From Sulfurovum sp. UBA7648 (GTDB lineage Bacteria; Campylobacterota; Campylobacteria; Campylobacterales; Sulfurovaceae), in NCBI GenBank assembly GCA_002483605.1, contig DLIG01000020.1, forward strand, positions 876-26,072: a stretch of DNA of 25,197 bases. The letters run 5' to 3'. Both the position numbers and the translations under genes were made by a program. Numbering within the stretch: position 1 is the stretch's first letter; every line of letters begins with the position of its first letter. Positions 16,135 through 23,136 of the stretch are shown piece by piece. The notes under the pieces are model-generated. The model was given only the letters and a program-made list of their open reading frames with translations, was not told the DNA's origin and did no database searches.

Positions 16135-16464
16135 ATGAAAAAAAATCTATTTGAGATGGGAGCTTCTTGGGATAACGGCTGGAGCTCAGACAACAAGGAA
16201 AAGTCAAAACCTCAGACGCAGGAGATTAAAGATCCATCCAAACATAGACTCCACTTTGCCAAAGAAAAACGAAACGACAAAACAGTCACCATAGTTAAAC
16301 CGTTTTTCTTGGATGAGAGCACCGCAGAAGCATTGCTGAAAACGCTCAAAAAATCACTCGCTACAGGCGGCACTGCAAAAGAAAACACACTCGAATTTCA
16401 AGGCGAAGTAACCGAGAAATTAAAAGCAGAGCTCATCAAACTAGGATACGGGATGAAAAAGTAA
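16135..16464 (+). CDS. SUI1/YciH-family translation factor-like protein
   Basis: Bacterial relative of eukaryotic eIF1 and E. coli YciH, which influences start-codon fidelity. 109 aa. The first 40 residues are a hydrophilic tail (MGASWDNGWSSDNKEKSK). The SUI1 domain spans about 45-109, with KTVTIVKPFFL, LLKTLKKSLATGGTAKENTL, and EFQGEVTEKLKAELIKLGYG. The start ATG has only GGA 9 nt upstream. A TAAAAT in the upstream gap (near 16103) is a possible -10. The family call is confident; its physiological role in bacteria is not settled. Confidence 0.88.
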   Translation: MKKNLFEMGASWDNGWSSDNKEKSKPQTQEIKDPSKHRLHFAKEKRNDKTVTIVKPFFLDESTAEALLKTLKKSLATGGTAKENTLEFQGEVTEKLKAELIKLGYGMKK

Positions 16465-16535
16465 TCCGCATTTTCTCCACATTGCTCGCACATTTTTTAG
16501 GTTATACTATACAAAATGGAATGAAAGGGTAGCTG

Positions 16536-18554
16536 ATGGAAATGCAAATGTCACACAACGAAAACCATGATCATACAAAAATGAATCATGACCGCCATGT
16601 ACATTCACACAGTACTGAAGATTTGAAACATCGTTTCATTATATCCGTTATTGTGACCATTCCTATCTTGCTCTTTTCTCCTATGATACAAATGTGGTTT
16701 GGTTTCATTATAGACTTTCCCTATATGGATCTTCTCACATTCGCACTCTCCACATTGATCTACTTCTATGGGGGATGGCCGTTCTTGACAATGATGATAG
16801 AAGAGATCAAATCAAAAGAACCCGGAATGATGACACTTATCTCTATGGCGATCAGTGTAGCATATTTTTATTCTGCAATAGCTCTTTTGATCTGGCCGGA
16901 TAAATCTTTTTTTTGGGAACTTGCAACGCTAATAGATATCATGCTGATCGGGCATTATATTGAAGCTAAAAGCATATCAGGAGCTTCTGATACGCTTGAA
17001 GAATTGGTGCGATTGATCCCAAAAAAAGCAATGCGTTTTACTTCTGAAATGGAATTAGAAGAGGTGGATGTGAGTCAACTTAGACTTGGTGACGAAATCC
17101 TGATACATCCTGGAGAAAATATTCCTGCTGATGGCGAAATATTAAAAGGCGAGGGAATGATAGACGAAGCATTGCTAACCGGAGAATCCAAACCGCTCTA
17201 TAAAAGTCCGCATGCTTCCGTATTCATGGGCAGCACAAATATTGATGGCTCACTAATTGTACGTATCACCAAAAGCGGCCAAAGCAGCTATCTTTCGCAA
17301 ATTATCAATCTTGTAAAAGAACTTCAAACAAGCAGGTCACATACTCAAAATCTTGCAAATCGCGCAGCCAAATGGCTATTTTATATTGCGCTAATTGTTG
17401 GCGCTTTGACTTTGCTTGCCTGGTCTACATTTTCTACATTTGAGAATGCAGTACTGCAGATGGTTACTGTTCTCATAATTGCATGTCCTCATGCACTTGG
17501 ACTAGCCGTACCGCTTGTAGTTGCCATCTCAACATCCATGGCAGCCAAAAACGGTATTTTGATACGCAATAGAGAGGCATTTGAGAGATTACACAAAATA
17601 GATGTTATTTGTTTTGACAAAACAGGGACGATCACAGAAGGCAAACTTACCGTTAACAAAATAATTGCTATTAATGACGAAAAAAAATTGCTTTATCTTG
17701 CAGCTTCTTTGGAGCAGCATTCCGAACACGGTATCGCCAAAGCAATCGTAGACTATGCCAAAAACCAAAAGATCGTCCTTGCCTCTGTCAATGAATTTAA
17801 TGCTATGCCCGGGATTGGAGCTAAGGCTAAAATCGATGGCCATGCTGTTATGATAGGCGGCGCACAGCTTTTGACAAAAGAGTCGCTACAAGTCCCTCAG
17901 GAACTACTTCCTTTTGATAGCGATAAAGCAACTAAAGTGTGGGTCACCATAGATGGTATTATTGGCGGTGTCATTCTTTTAACAGATACGATACGTCAAA
18001 GCTCCAACAAGGCCATTGGACTTATTCGATCAAAAGGAATTACTGCTTATATGTTCACCGGAGACAATAATGAAGTAGCAGCTAATATCGCAAAAAAAAC
18101 AGGTATAGATAATTATGAAGCAGGATTATTGCCTGACATGAAATTACAAAAAATCCAAACACTCAAAGAAAACGGAAAAATAGTTGCTATGGTTGGTGAC
18201 GGCATCAACGATGCACCTGCACTCATTGGAGCTGATATCGGTATCGCTATAGGTGCCGGCACAGACATCGCTATAGAAAGCGCTGATATAATCTTGACCA
18301 AAAGTGATCTTTTAGATGTCGTAGATGCAATAAGTCTTTCACGTCAAACTTACCGCAAAATGCTGCAAAATCTTTGGTGGGCAAGCGGATACAACATTAT
18401 CGCTATTCCTTTGGCTGCCGGTGTTTTAGTAAAATGGGGGATTCTTATCAATCCAGCCGCAGGGGCTATCATGATGTCTGCGAGTACTGTCATAGTAGCT
18501 CTTAATGCACAGCTATTGAAAAATACAAAACTACAACTAAAAAAACAAACCTAG
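16536..18554 (+). CDS. copB: Copper-type P1B ATPase, CopB subgroup (CPH motif)
   Basis: Inner-membrane heavy-metal export pump, 672 aa. The N terminus is Met/His-rich (HNENHDHTKMNHDRHVHSHS) instead of carrying a CxxC ferredoxin-like domain. About eight TM helices; the actuator loop has TGES at 215-218, and the transmembrane metal motif is C317-P318-H319. The phosphorylation site DKTGT starts at D361, and the hinge GDGINDAP is at about 554-561. The penultimate helix has NLWWASGYNIIAIPLAAG and the last MSASTVIVALNA. CPH plus a His-rich tail is typical of the CopB (P1B-3) group, tied to Cu(II)/Cu(I) or Ag export. No copper chaperone or sensor lies beside it. Its end overlaps the convergent DUF309 gene by 18 nt. 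Metal specificity is inferred. Confidence 0.93.
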   Translation: MEMQMSHNENHDHTKMNHDRHVHSHSTEDLKHRFIISVIVTIPILLFSPMIQMWFGFIIDFPYMDLLTFALSTLIYFYGGWPFLTMMIEEIKSKEPGMMTLISMAISVAYFYSAIALLIWPDKSFFWELATLIDIMLIGHYIEAKSISGASDTLEELVRLIPKKAMRFTSEMELEEVDVSQLRLGDEILIHPGENIPADGEILKGEGMIDEALLTGESKPLYKSPHASVFMGSTNIDGSLIVRITKSGQSSYLSQIINLVKELQTSRSHTQNLANRAAKWLFYIALIVGALTLLAWSTFSTFENAVLQMVTVLIIACPHALGLAVPLVVAISTSMAAKNGILIRNREAFERLHKIDVICFDKTGTITEGKLTVNKIIAINDEKKLLYLAASLEQHSEHGIAKAIVDYAKNQKIVLASVNEFNAMPGIGAKAKIDGHAVMIGGAQLLTKESLQVPQELLPFDSDKATKVWVTIDGIIGGVILLTDTIRQSSNKAIGLIRSKGITAYMFTGDNNEVAANIAKKTGIDNYEAGLLPDMKLQKIQTLKENGKIVAMVGDGINDAPALIGADIGIAIGAGTDIAIESADIILTKSDLLDVVDAISLSRQTYRKMLQNLWWASGYNIIAIPLAAGVLVKWGILINPAAGAIMMSASTVIVALNAQLLKNTKLQLKKQT

Positions 18555-18860
18555 CGTTGCAGCTATCTCGTCAGCCTTCTTGCAGGCTGACTTAAAATTA
18601 CAATCCGCGTCATCGCATATATGGCGATATTTTGTGTAACCCGCGAAAGCCTTGCGTGCTTTTGTCATCGCAGTTGGGGTAGCACGCTTAATATGCTCGA
18701 AAGCAACGGCAGCATTTATAAGCCCGCGAGCAAGATTGGCATATTGGTGGCCATCTTTTTTCATCTCCAGCCAAATATGCTCCAATACACCATGTGCTTC
18801 AAAATACTCTTTTTTTTCTAGCAATACTATAAATTTCTGCAAAACATTTTCTATCTTCAT
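18537..18860 (-). CDS. DUF309-family protein
   Basis: Small helical protein, 107 aa from the ATG at 18860 (MKIENVLQKFIVLL); the frame is open further upstream, but that would cross the divergent promoter. The DUF309 signature is EKKEYFEAHGVLEHIWLEM, where relatives have YFEAHEVLE, followed by LARGLINAAVAFEHIKR. Function is unknown in the family. The Shine-Dalgarno is weak (GTGAAATT). It overlaps copB tail to tail by 18 nt and is divergent from the DksA-like gene with 54 nt between starts. Confidence 0.8.
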   Translation of the reverse strand: MKIENVLQKFIVLLEKKEYFEAHGVLEHIWLEMKKDGHQYANLARGLINAAVAFEHIKRATPTAMTKARKAFAGYTKYRHICDDADCNFKSACKKADEIAATLGLFF

Positions 18861-18882
18861 AATTTCACTTTTTATTTTATGA

Positions 18883-18888
18883 TACAAT
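18883..18888 (+). promoter_or_regulatory. -10 box for the DksA-like gene
   Basis: TACAAT at 18883-18888 precedes the ATG at 18915 by 26 nt in the short divergent spacer. No clear -35 is seen, which is normal for this phylum. Confidence 0.4.
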
Positions 18889-18914
18889 ATTTTATACCAT
18901 TTTGGGGGCATACA

Positions 18915-19253
18915 ATGGAAGAAACAAACAAAAATATCATCAAAGAGCAGATCATTACAGACATTAAATCACTCAAAAAACAAATAGAGATGCTCAAAGA
19001 CAAGGCCGCATTAACAGCCCCTGACTGTTCTAGGTGCGATCTGGAACGCTCAGAGGCCTTGCTGGATGCAGAAATAATGAATAAGATCCTAAATGAATCA
19101 ATAGCCAGGCTTGCTAGATTGGAATATGCACTAAGTCAGGTGGATTCTCCTGATTTTGGGATTTGTATAGAGTGTGAAAATGATATACCCGTTGAAAGGC
19201 TCAAGATCCGGCCAGAAAGCGTCAGATGCGTAGCATGCGAAAATGCTAAATAA
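18915..19253 (+). CDS. DksA/TraR-family zinc-finger protein
   Basis: Members bind the secondary channel of RNA polymerase and modulate initiation. I start at the ATG at 18915 (MEETNKNIIKEQII), which has GGGGG upstream, rather than the open-frame start at 18879; this gives 112 aa, shorter than E. coli DksA (151). A coiled coil covers about residues 5-75. The zinc finger is C84-x2-C87-x17-C105-x2-C108. The tip shows DAEIMNKIL rather than a clean DxxDxA, so ppGpp-like synergy is uncertain. An extra CxxC (C38, C41) lies in the first helix arm, which could be a redox or metal site. Confidence 0.85.
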   Translation: MEETNKNIIKEQIITDIKSLKKQIEMLKDKAALTAPDCSRCDLERSEALLDAEIMNKILNESIARLARLEYALSQVDSPDFGICIECENDIPVERLKIRPESVRCVACENAK

Positions 19254-19341
19254 ATTATTATTACGACTGGTAAATATTTTTTAAAAGCTTGTTATTATAA
19301 GCCTTGAGATAAACTACGTCAAAAAAGGACAATTTTTATCT

Positions 19342-19803
19342 ATGAATAAAATATTTTTTATATTAATATCAGTTGCAGTAATGATATCGGCAAATGAATA
19401 TCAAACAGGACAATCCATAAAACCTATTATATTAAACGACCAATTTGGAGCTACACATAAGATAGCAAAGATGCCGAGCACCGTCATCATAACATTTGAA
19501 AAAGAACCGTCCAATATACTTAATGAATATTTATTGAAACAATCTGAAGGATATCTGGAGAAAAATAATGCCATATATATAGCTGATATCAGCCAAATGC
19601 CTGCTTTTGTAACCAAATCTTTTGCTTTGCCAAAAATGAAAGAATACAAATACAAAGTACTGCTCATAACAGATGAAAACGAAGGGGCCTTATATCCTTA
19701 CCAAGAAGGACAAATTACTATTATCAAGATGGAAAATGATCGTATAAGAAGTATAAGTTTTACAGACAAACCATCCCAGTTAAACGAGATGATAGAAAAA
19801 TGA
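19342..19803 (+). CDS. Exported thioredoxin-fold-like protein, function unknown
   Basis: 153 aa. A signal peptide covers residues 1-17 (MNKIFFILISVAVMISA). The body resembles small exported redoxin-like proteins of this phylum: PIILNDQFGATHKI, a beta strand STVIITFEKE, a helix, then NAIYIADISQMPAFVTKSFA and LPKMKEYKYKVLLITDEN. No CxxC or any cysteine remains, so it cannot act as a thiol oxidoreductase; a binding role is more likely. The ATG has AAAAGGA upstream. It lies 52 nt before the NifX-like gene on the same strand. The family is recognised only by fold pattern. Confidence 0.6.
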   Translation: MNKIFFILISVAVMISANEYQTGQSIKPIILNDQFGATHKIAKMPSTVIITFEKEPSNILNEYLLKQSEGYLEKNNAIYIADISQMPAFVTKSFALPKMKEYKYKVLLITDENEGALYPYQEGQITIIKMENDRIRSISFTDKPSQLNEMIEK

Positions 19804-19855
19804 GAGTAAAACCGAATAAACCAATTAGATACACATTAAAATAAAAGGAAAAATT

Positions 19856-20251
19856 ATGAAAATAGCAGTACCGGTAATAGACCAAACTCTAAGAATAGCC
19901 AAAAATGCAGGCCATACACCATATTTTGCGATATTTAATATAGGCGGCGGGATGTTCAAGACCATAACGCTCGAAGGCTTAAGAGCAAATCCGAAAATGT
20001 CGGGTCATGAGGTAAGCGAAGAGGAACACAGCGGAAAGCATGTCTGTGACCACGACGAAAACGACATGGAACATATCAAAGCCCATGACCTTATGTCCGA
20101 AGCGATCAAGGATTGTGATTATCTCGTCATAAAATCCGCTTGCAAAAATACAGCAAATTCTATGAAAGAGTTTGGTATCAAAATGAAAAAATATAACGGT
20201 GAGAAAATAAACGCCAAAGAGGCGCTCGGAGAGATAAGCGCAGAGTTTTAG
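19856..20251 (+). CDS. NifX/NafY-like Fe-Mo-cofactor-binding domain protein
   Basis: The single domain is of the dinitrogenase iron-molybdenum cofactor biosynthesis family, 131 aa. The start MKIAVPVIDQTLRIAKNAGH and the final strand CDYLVIKSACKNTANSMKEF fit the fold. A metal-binding-looking insert spans about residues 48-78, with H51, H58, H62, C64, H66, H73 and H77. No nif genes are present in the window, so this is probably one of the many NifX-like proteins outside nitrogen fixation that handle metal clusters or metal ions. An AAAAGGAAAAATT ribosome-binding region precedes the ATG. Its stop overlaps that of the convergent S24 gene by 4 nt. Confidence 0.8.
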   Translation: MKIAVPVIDQTLRIAKNAGHTPYFAIFNIGGGMFKTITLEGLRANPKMSGHEVSEEEHSGKHVCDHDENDMEHIKAHDLMSEAIKDCDYLVIKSACKNTANSMKEFGIKMKKYNGEKINAKEALGEISAEF

Positions 20252-20898
20252 AGACTTTCTATATTCCCGACTACTTTCCCGACGATACTCACCTCATCAG
20301 GAGCTAGAACTTCCGGTGAGTAGGCTTTATTGTCACTGATTAGCTCTATCATCCCATCAGCTCTGCGGCGGATTCTTTTGATAAAAAGCCCTGCTGTAGT
20401 AGAAGCAATAAAGATACCGTCTTTGCTTATATTTGTCTGTTCACGGTCTATAAATACAATAGAGCCGTCATTTAGTGTTGGCTCCATAGATTCGCCGTCG
20501 ACATGGATAGCTTCGAGCTTTGTGTTTCCAAAACCGACCATGTTTTTTATGATCGTTTTATCTACATTTAAAACCTCGTAATCCTCACCGAACACCTCAG
20601 CCCCGCCTCCGGCACTAGCCCTGATGTCTGCAAAATAACGGATCTGAAAAAATTTATCTGTCTCTTCTTTGAGCATGTCAACTGCTTGGTCAAAGAAGAG
20701 CCAATTAGCGCTCAGTTTTTTTGATGCACAAAACTCCAAAATTTCTTTATACGGTATAGAGTTTCGTTTTTTCATAGTTGCGAATGTAGTTTGCGGAATG
20801 CCAAGGGCTGTAGCTACATCTTTATCAAAAATCTTATGGTTTTTGCTTCCAGAAATCACATCTTTGATCTTTTCGATCACTTCGGATAAATCTATCAT
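20248..20898 (-). CDS. S24/LexA-like phage-type repressor (HTH plus peptidase)
   Basis: 216 aa. The N-terminal CI-type helix-turn-helix covers about residues 20-70 (FDKDVATALGIPQTTFATMK). The C-terminal S24 domain has a likely self-cleavage site A96-G97 in RASAGGG, nucleophile S137 in GESMEPTLNDGSIVFIDRE and general base K174 in GLFIKRI. All parts required for RecA-stimulated autocleavage as in LexA and lambda CI are present. No integrase or phage structural gene lies nearby, so it is an orphan regulator or a prophage remnant. The ATG at 20898 has a GGGAG site, and TATAAT lies at 20927-20932 on the minus strand. It faces a small ORF across an operator-like repeat region, suggesting autoregulation and control of that ORF. 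Confidence 0.92.
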   Translation of the reverse strand: MIDLSEVIEKIKDVISGSKNHKIFDKDVATALGIPQTTFATMKKRNSIPYKEILEFCASKKLSANWLFFDQAVDMLKEETDKFFQIRYFADIRASAGGGAEVFGEDYEVLNVDKTIIKNMVGFGNTKLEAIHVDGESMEPTLNDGSIVFIDREQTNISKDGIFIASTTAGLFIKRIRRRADGMIELISDNKAYSPEVLAPDEVSIVGKVVGNIESL

Positions 20899-20926
20899 GA
20901 CATCTCCCTTTTAAGAAAATAAATAA

Positions 20927-21031
20927 ATTATAACATACTTTTTTATAAAAATATGGCAATTTGAAATTTTTTTACTATTTTTTTATAAAAATAATACAAT
21001 TTGAAATACAAGAGACTAAAGGATTTCAAAT
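20927..21031. promoter_or_regulatory. Divergent promoter region with three operator-like repeats
   Basis: Between the S24 gene and the small ORF the sequence CAATTTGAAAT occurs at 20958-20967 and again at 20998-21007 in the same orientation. A third, inverted copy (ATTTCAAATG) sits at 21023-21032 over the start of the ORF. The minus-strand -10 TATAAT (20927-20932) belongs to the repressor. The plus-strand -10 TACAAT (20995-21000) belongs to the ORF and overlaps the second copy. Binding of the S24 protein here is inferred. Confidence 0.5.
20939..21007 (+). repeat. Tandem direct repeat, 40-bp period
   Basis: Two about 29-bp copies (20939-20967 and 20979-21007) share a TTTTTTATAAAAATA segment followed by CAATTTGAAAT and are spaced by exactly 40 bp at the right end. 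They differ at a few central bases (TGGCAA against ATACAA). The near-40-bp spacing would place both sites on roughly the same face of the helix. Confidence 0.65.
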
Positions 21032-21212
21032 GACTTACTCTAAACGAAACTCAATATTTCAGGAAGCAAGAAATGCAGGATGTATCAGTATATCCGATCT
21101 TGCACTTTTTATCAAGGCAAAAAGAGACGATCGGTTTTTTATTAGTCAAAAAGCAAAATATCTATTTCGTCTCCGATATGCTTGCTCAAATCTGTCGATG
21201 ACAACTTCATAA
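21030..21212 (+). CDS. Small unknown ORF divergent from the S24 repressor
   Basis: 60 aa from the ATG at 21030 (MTYSKRNSIFQEARNAGCIS), with AAAGGA 7 nt upstream and TACAAT at 20995-21000, so the signals for expression are good. I do not recognise the protein. It is basic (pI clearly high) with a likely helical first half; SISDLALFIKAKRD could be a short helix-turn-helix-like stretch, but that is weak. The last 24 codons run antisense over the 3' end of moeA, so the natural end may have been lost and replaced by chance sequence. Alternatives are a Cro-like partner, a small SOS-type effector, or a remnant of a deleted element. Confidence 0.45.
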   Translation: MTYSKRNSIFQEARNAGCISISDLALFIKAKRDDRFFISQKAKYLFRLRYACSNLSMTTS

Positions 21213-22353
21213 GTGCAGTTGGTCCAAGCATATTGGTCAAAATGGCACTGCTGCCTAGTTTTTTGTCTCCGAAATCGCATAAATACCGGTTATGTTCACT
21301 TTTGATACGACAAGCCACAAATTCTGTTTTATTCGTTTTTTTTGCATATGATTCCTGGAGTGTGGCTTTAATAGTGCGCAGCTCTTGATGATGTGCATCC
21401 GTAAAACGTGCTATTAACGGCAAAAGATACAAAAGAGCCGTTACGGTTGAAGAATAAGCAAACCCCGGCAACCCCAAAATAAATTGATCGCCTTTGCGGG
21501 CCAGCATAATATGTTGGCCCGGCTTTATATTTACCCCTTGAAATAAAACTTCAAAACCTATCTCTTTGATAACATCTTTTACAAAATCAAAATCTCCTAC
21601 GCTTACCCCGCCTGTGGTTACGACAATATCACTATTCCTAAGAGCTTTTTGCATAGCATGAGTAATAATGGTTTTATTGTCCTTGACACATCCGAGCTGC
21701 AAAGGAATTCCTCCATATTTGGCTACTATCGCTTCAAGAGTATAGTTATTACTGCTTCGTATCTGCGCATCGGAAGTTTGTGTTTCGCCAAGATGCAAAA
21801 GCTCACTTCCTGTGGCAAATATTGCAACTTTTGGTTTGGAATATACTCTTAGCTTATCTATATTCAAGCTTGCCATTACTCCAATTTGAACAAAATCCAT
21901 CTTTGTTCCGGCAGGTATCAACAATTCATCTTTTGCATAGTTCTCTCCAATGCTCCTCACGCTAAAGCCCTTTGGTACCGAAGAAACTATAACGATACTG
22001 TCTCCTTGCACCTCTACGTTTTCTATGGGTATGAGCGTATCAGAACCATCTGGCATAAGAGAACCGGTGAAGGTCTTGATGCATTTTCCTTTTTCAACAG
22101 CTTGTGCAATATCACTGCCTGCCGGATTTATACCTTCTATAATAAGCTTTCCAAGGACCATATCTTCATGGCGCATGGCATATCCGTCCATGGCCGCAGT
22201 TGGCTTGGATGGCGAATTCTCAGATGCTTTTATGTCCTCTGCCAATACAAATCCGAGTGTTTGCATGAGAGGAAGCTCAACAATATCTGTTTTTTTAGGA
22301 GCCAGCTCTTTTATGATCTGTAATGAAGTTTCAAAATCTATGAATGCCAACAT
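21142..22353 (-). CDS. moeA: Molybdopterin molybdenumtransferase MoeA
   Basis: Inserts molybdate into adenylylated molybdopterin, the last step of molybdenum cofactor synthesis. 403 aa, full length. Recognisable parts are the N-terminal domain with SPSKPTAAMDGYAMR, the MoCF domain with KVAIFATGSELL, VVTTGGVSVGDFDFVK, LPGFAYSSTVTALL and the C-terminal barrel from about residue 330. In GLPGFAYSS the more common Asn of GLPGNPVS is Phe, a deviation worth noting. Its ATG overlaps the moaE stop by 1 nt (TAATG), so translation is coupled. A small convergent ORF overlaps its last 71 nt. Confidence 0.95.
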   Translation of the reverse strand: MLAFIDFETSLQIIKELAPKKTDIVELPLMQTLGFVLAEDIKASENSPSKPTAAMDGYAMRHEDMVLGKLIIEGINPAGSDIAQAVEKGKCIKTFTGSLMPDGSDTLIPIENVEVQGDSIVIVSSVPKGFSVRSIGENYAKDELLIPAGTKMDFVQIGVMASLNIDKLRVYSKPKVAIFATGSELLHLGETQTSDAQIRSSNNYTLEAIVAKYGGIPLQLGCVKDNKTIITHAMQKALRNSDIVVTTGGVSVGDFDFVKDVIKEIGFEVLFQGVNIKPGQHIMLARKGDQFILGLPGFAYSSTVTALLYLLPLIARFTDAHHQELRTIKATLQESYAKKTNKTEFVACRIKSEHNRYLCDFGDKKLGSSAILTNMLGPTALMKLSSTDLSKHIGDEIDILLFD

Positions 22354-22799
22354 TAATCCTTTTTGGACATTAGTCCAGCACCGCTCATCGGAGTACTTCT
22401 ATCCTCGGCATATACTCTTTTACCATCAACTATATCGTATTTCCATATAGGAGCATTTGCTTTAAAATCTTCTACAAATTCATCGATTAATTCCAATGCT
22501 ACGCGACGTTTGGGTGAAAATACCGCTGACATATATGACGATGTATGTACAGGTACATCTCCTCTAGAGTGTGCCATCTTGAGAATTGCTCCTTTTGCTT
22601 GGGCTTTAGCTTGCCAATCATTGAACCAACTATCTAGTATCGGCTCATATATATCAAAACTTAATGCTTCTATGCCGCTTTCTTCTCTAACAATTCCTAT
22701 AAATGGTATAAAAGCGCCCCAATTTCGCTCCATACCCTCTTCTAGCCAATCGGCAAAAATGGCTTTTACATCCAATGGCCCATTATAAATTTCTACCAT
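22353..22799 (-). CDS. moaE: Molybdopterin synthase catalytic subunit MoaE
   Basis: Large subunit of molybdopterin synthase; with thiocarboxylated MoaD it converts cyclic pyranopterin monophosphate to molybdopterin. I choose the ATG at 22799 (MVEIYNGPLDV), overlapping the moaD stop by 1 nt (TGATG), giving 148 aa. A GTG at 22811 and an ATG at 22802 are possible starts in the same frame. Family features are FIGIVREESGIEALSFDIYE, HSRGDVPVHTSSYMSAVFS (where E. coli has HRIG) and the catalytic-lysine region NAPIWKYDIVDGKRVY. It sits between moaD and moeA in one operon. Confidence 0.92.
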   Translation of the reverse strand: MVEIYNGPLDVKAIFADWLEEGMERNWGAFIPFIGIVREESGIEALSFDIYEPILDSWFNDWQAKAQAKGAILKMAHSRGDVPVHTSSYMSAVFSPKRRVALELIDEFVEDFKANAPIWKYDIVDGKRVYAEDRSTPMSGAGLMSKKD

Positions 22800-23020
22800 C
22801 ATCCGCCACACACAGGAGGAAGTAATGAGATTTTATCCCCATCCTTTAAGACATGATCCAAGTCACACACCATAGTGTCATTGACTGCGATAGCCAATTT
22901 ATCCAACCACGCTGACAAACCGCTATCTTCTTGCAAATACAAAGCAACATCTCTCAAGCTGTTCGCTTCTATGCTTATGCTTGCTTTAGCTATAGGTCCT
23001 AAAAATTCTATTTTTACCAA
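22799..23020 (-). CDS. moaD: Molybdopterin synthase sulfur carrier subunit MoaD
   Basis: Ubiquitin-fold sulfur carrier, 73 aa, ending in the required Gly-Gly (LLPPVCGG) that is adenylylated and thiocarboxylated by MoeB. The start is a TTG at 23020 (encoding VKIEFLGPIAK after the initiator), chosen because AGGAG lies 6 nt upstream and no in-frame ATG fits. A Cys directly before GG is unusual but seen in some relatives. It is the first gene of the moaD-moaE-moeA unit; moaA, moaC and moeB are not in the window. Confidence 0.92.
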   Translation of the reverse strand: MVKIEFLGPIAKASISIEANSLRDVALYLQEDSGLSAWLDKLAIAVNDTMVCDLDHVLKDGDKISLLPPVCGG

Positions 23021-23087
23021 TATATTCTCCTAAAAATTGAGCGGCTAACAAAGAAGGCCCTTCGCTATAAAGAGCCAATCAGATAAC

Positions 23088-23114
23088 TTGATTATAAAAG
23101 TTGTTTGATATAAT
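23088..23114 (+). promoter_or_regulatory. Promoter of mqnA
   Basis: A perfect TATAAT (23109-23114) lies 22 nt before the chosen GTG start of mqnA. A TTGATT at 23088-23093 gives only a 15-nt spacer, so the -35 is doubtful. The AT-rich 116-nt gap between moaD and mqnA starts also carries the moaD upstream region. Confidence 0.45.
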
Positions 23115-23136
23115 TAGGCTTAAAAAGGATACTTCG

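Noticed and set aside
16536..20251. A dedicated copper- or nitrogen-fixation operon
   Set aside because: Genes between copB and the NifX-like gene are on both strands, and no chaperone, sensor or nif gene is present; only loose proximity is supported.
21950..22788. Plus-strand ORFs of 166 and 141 aa over moeA and moaE
   Set aside because: They are antisense to well-recognised molybdopterin genes; no independent signals were seen.
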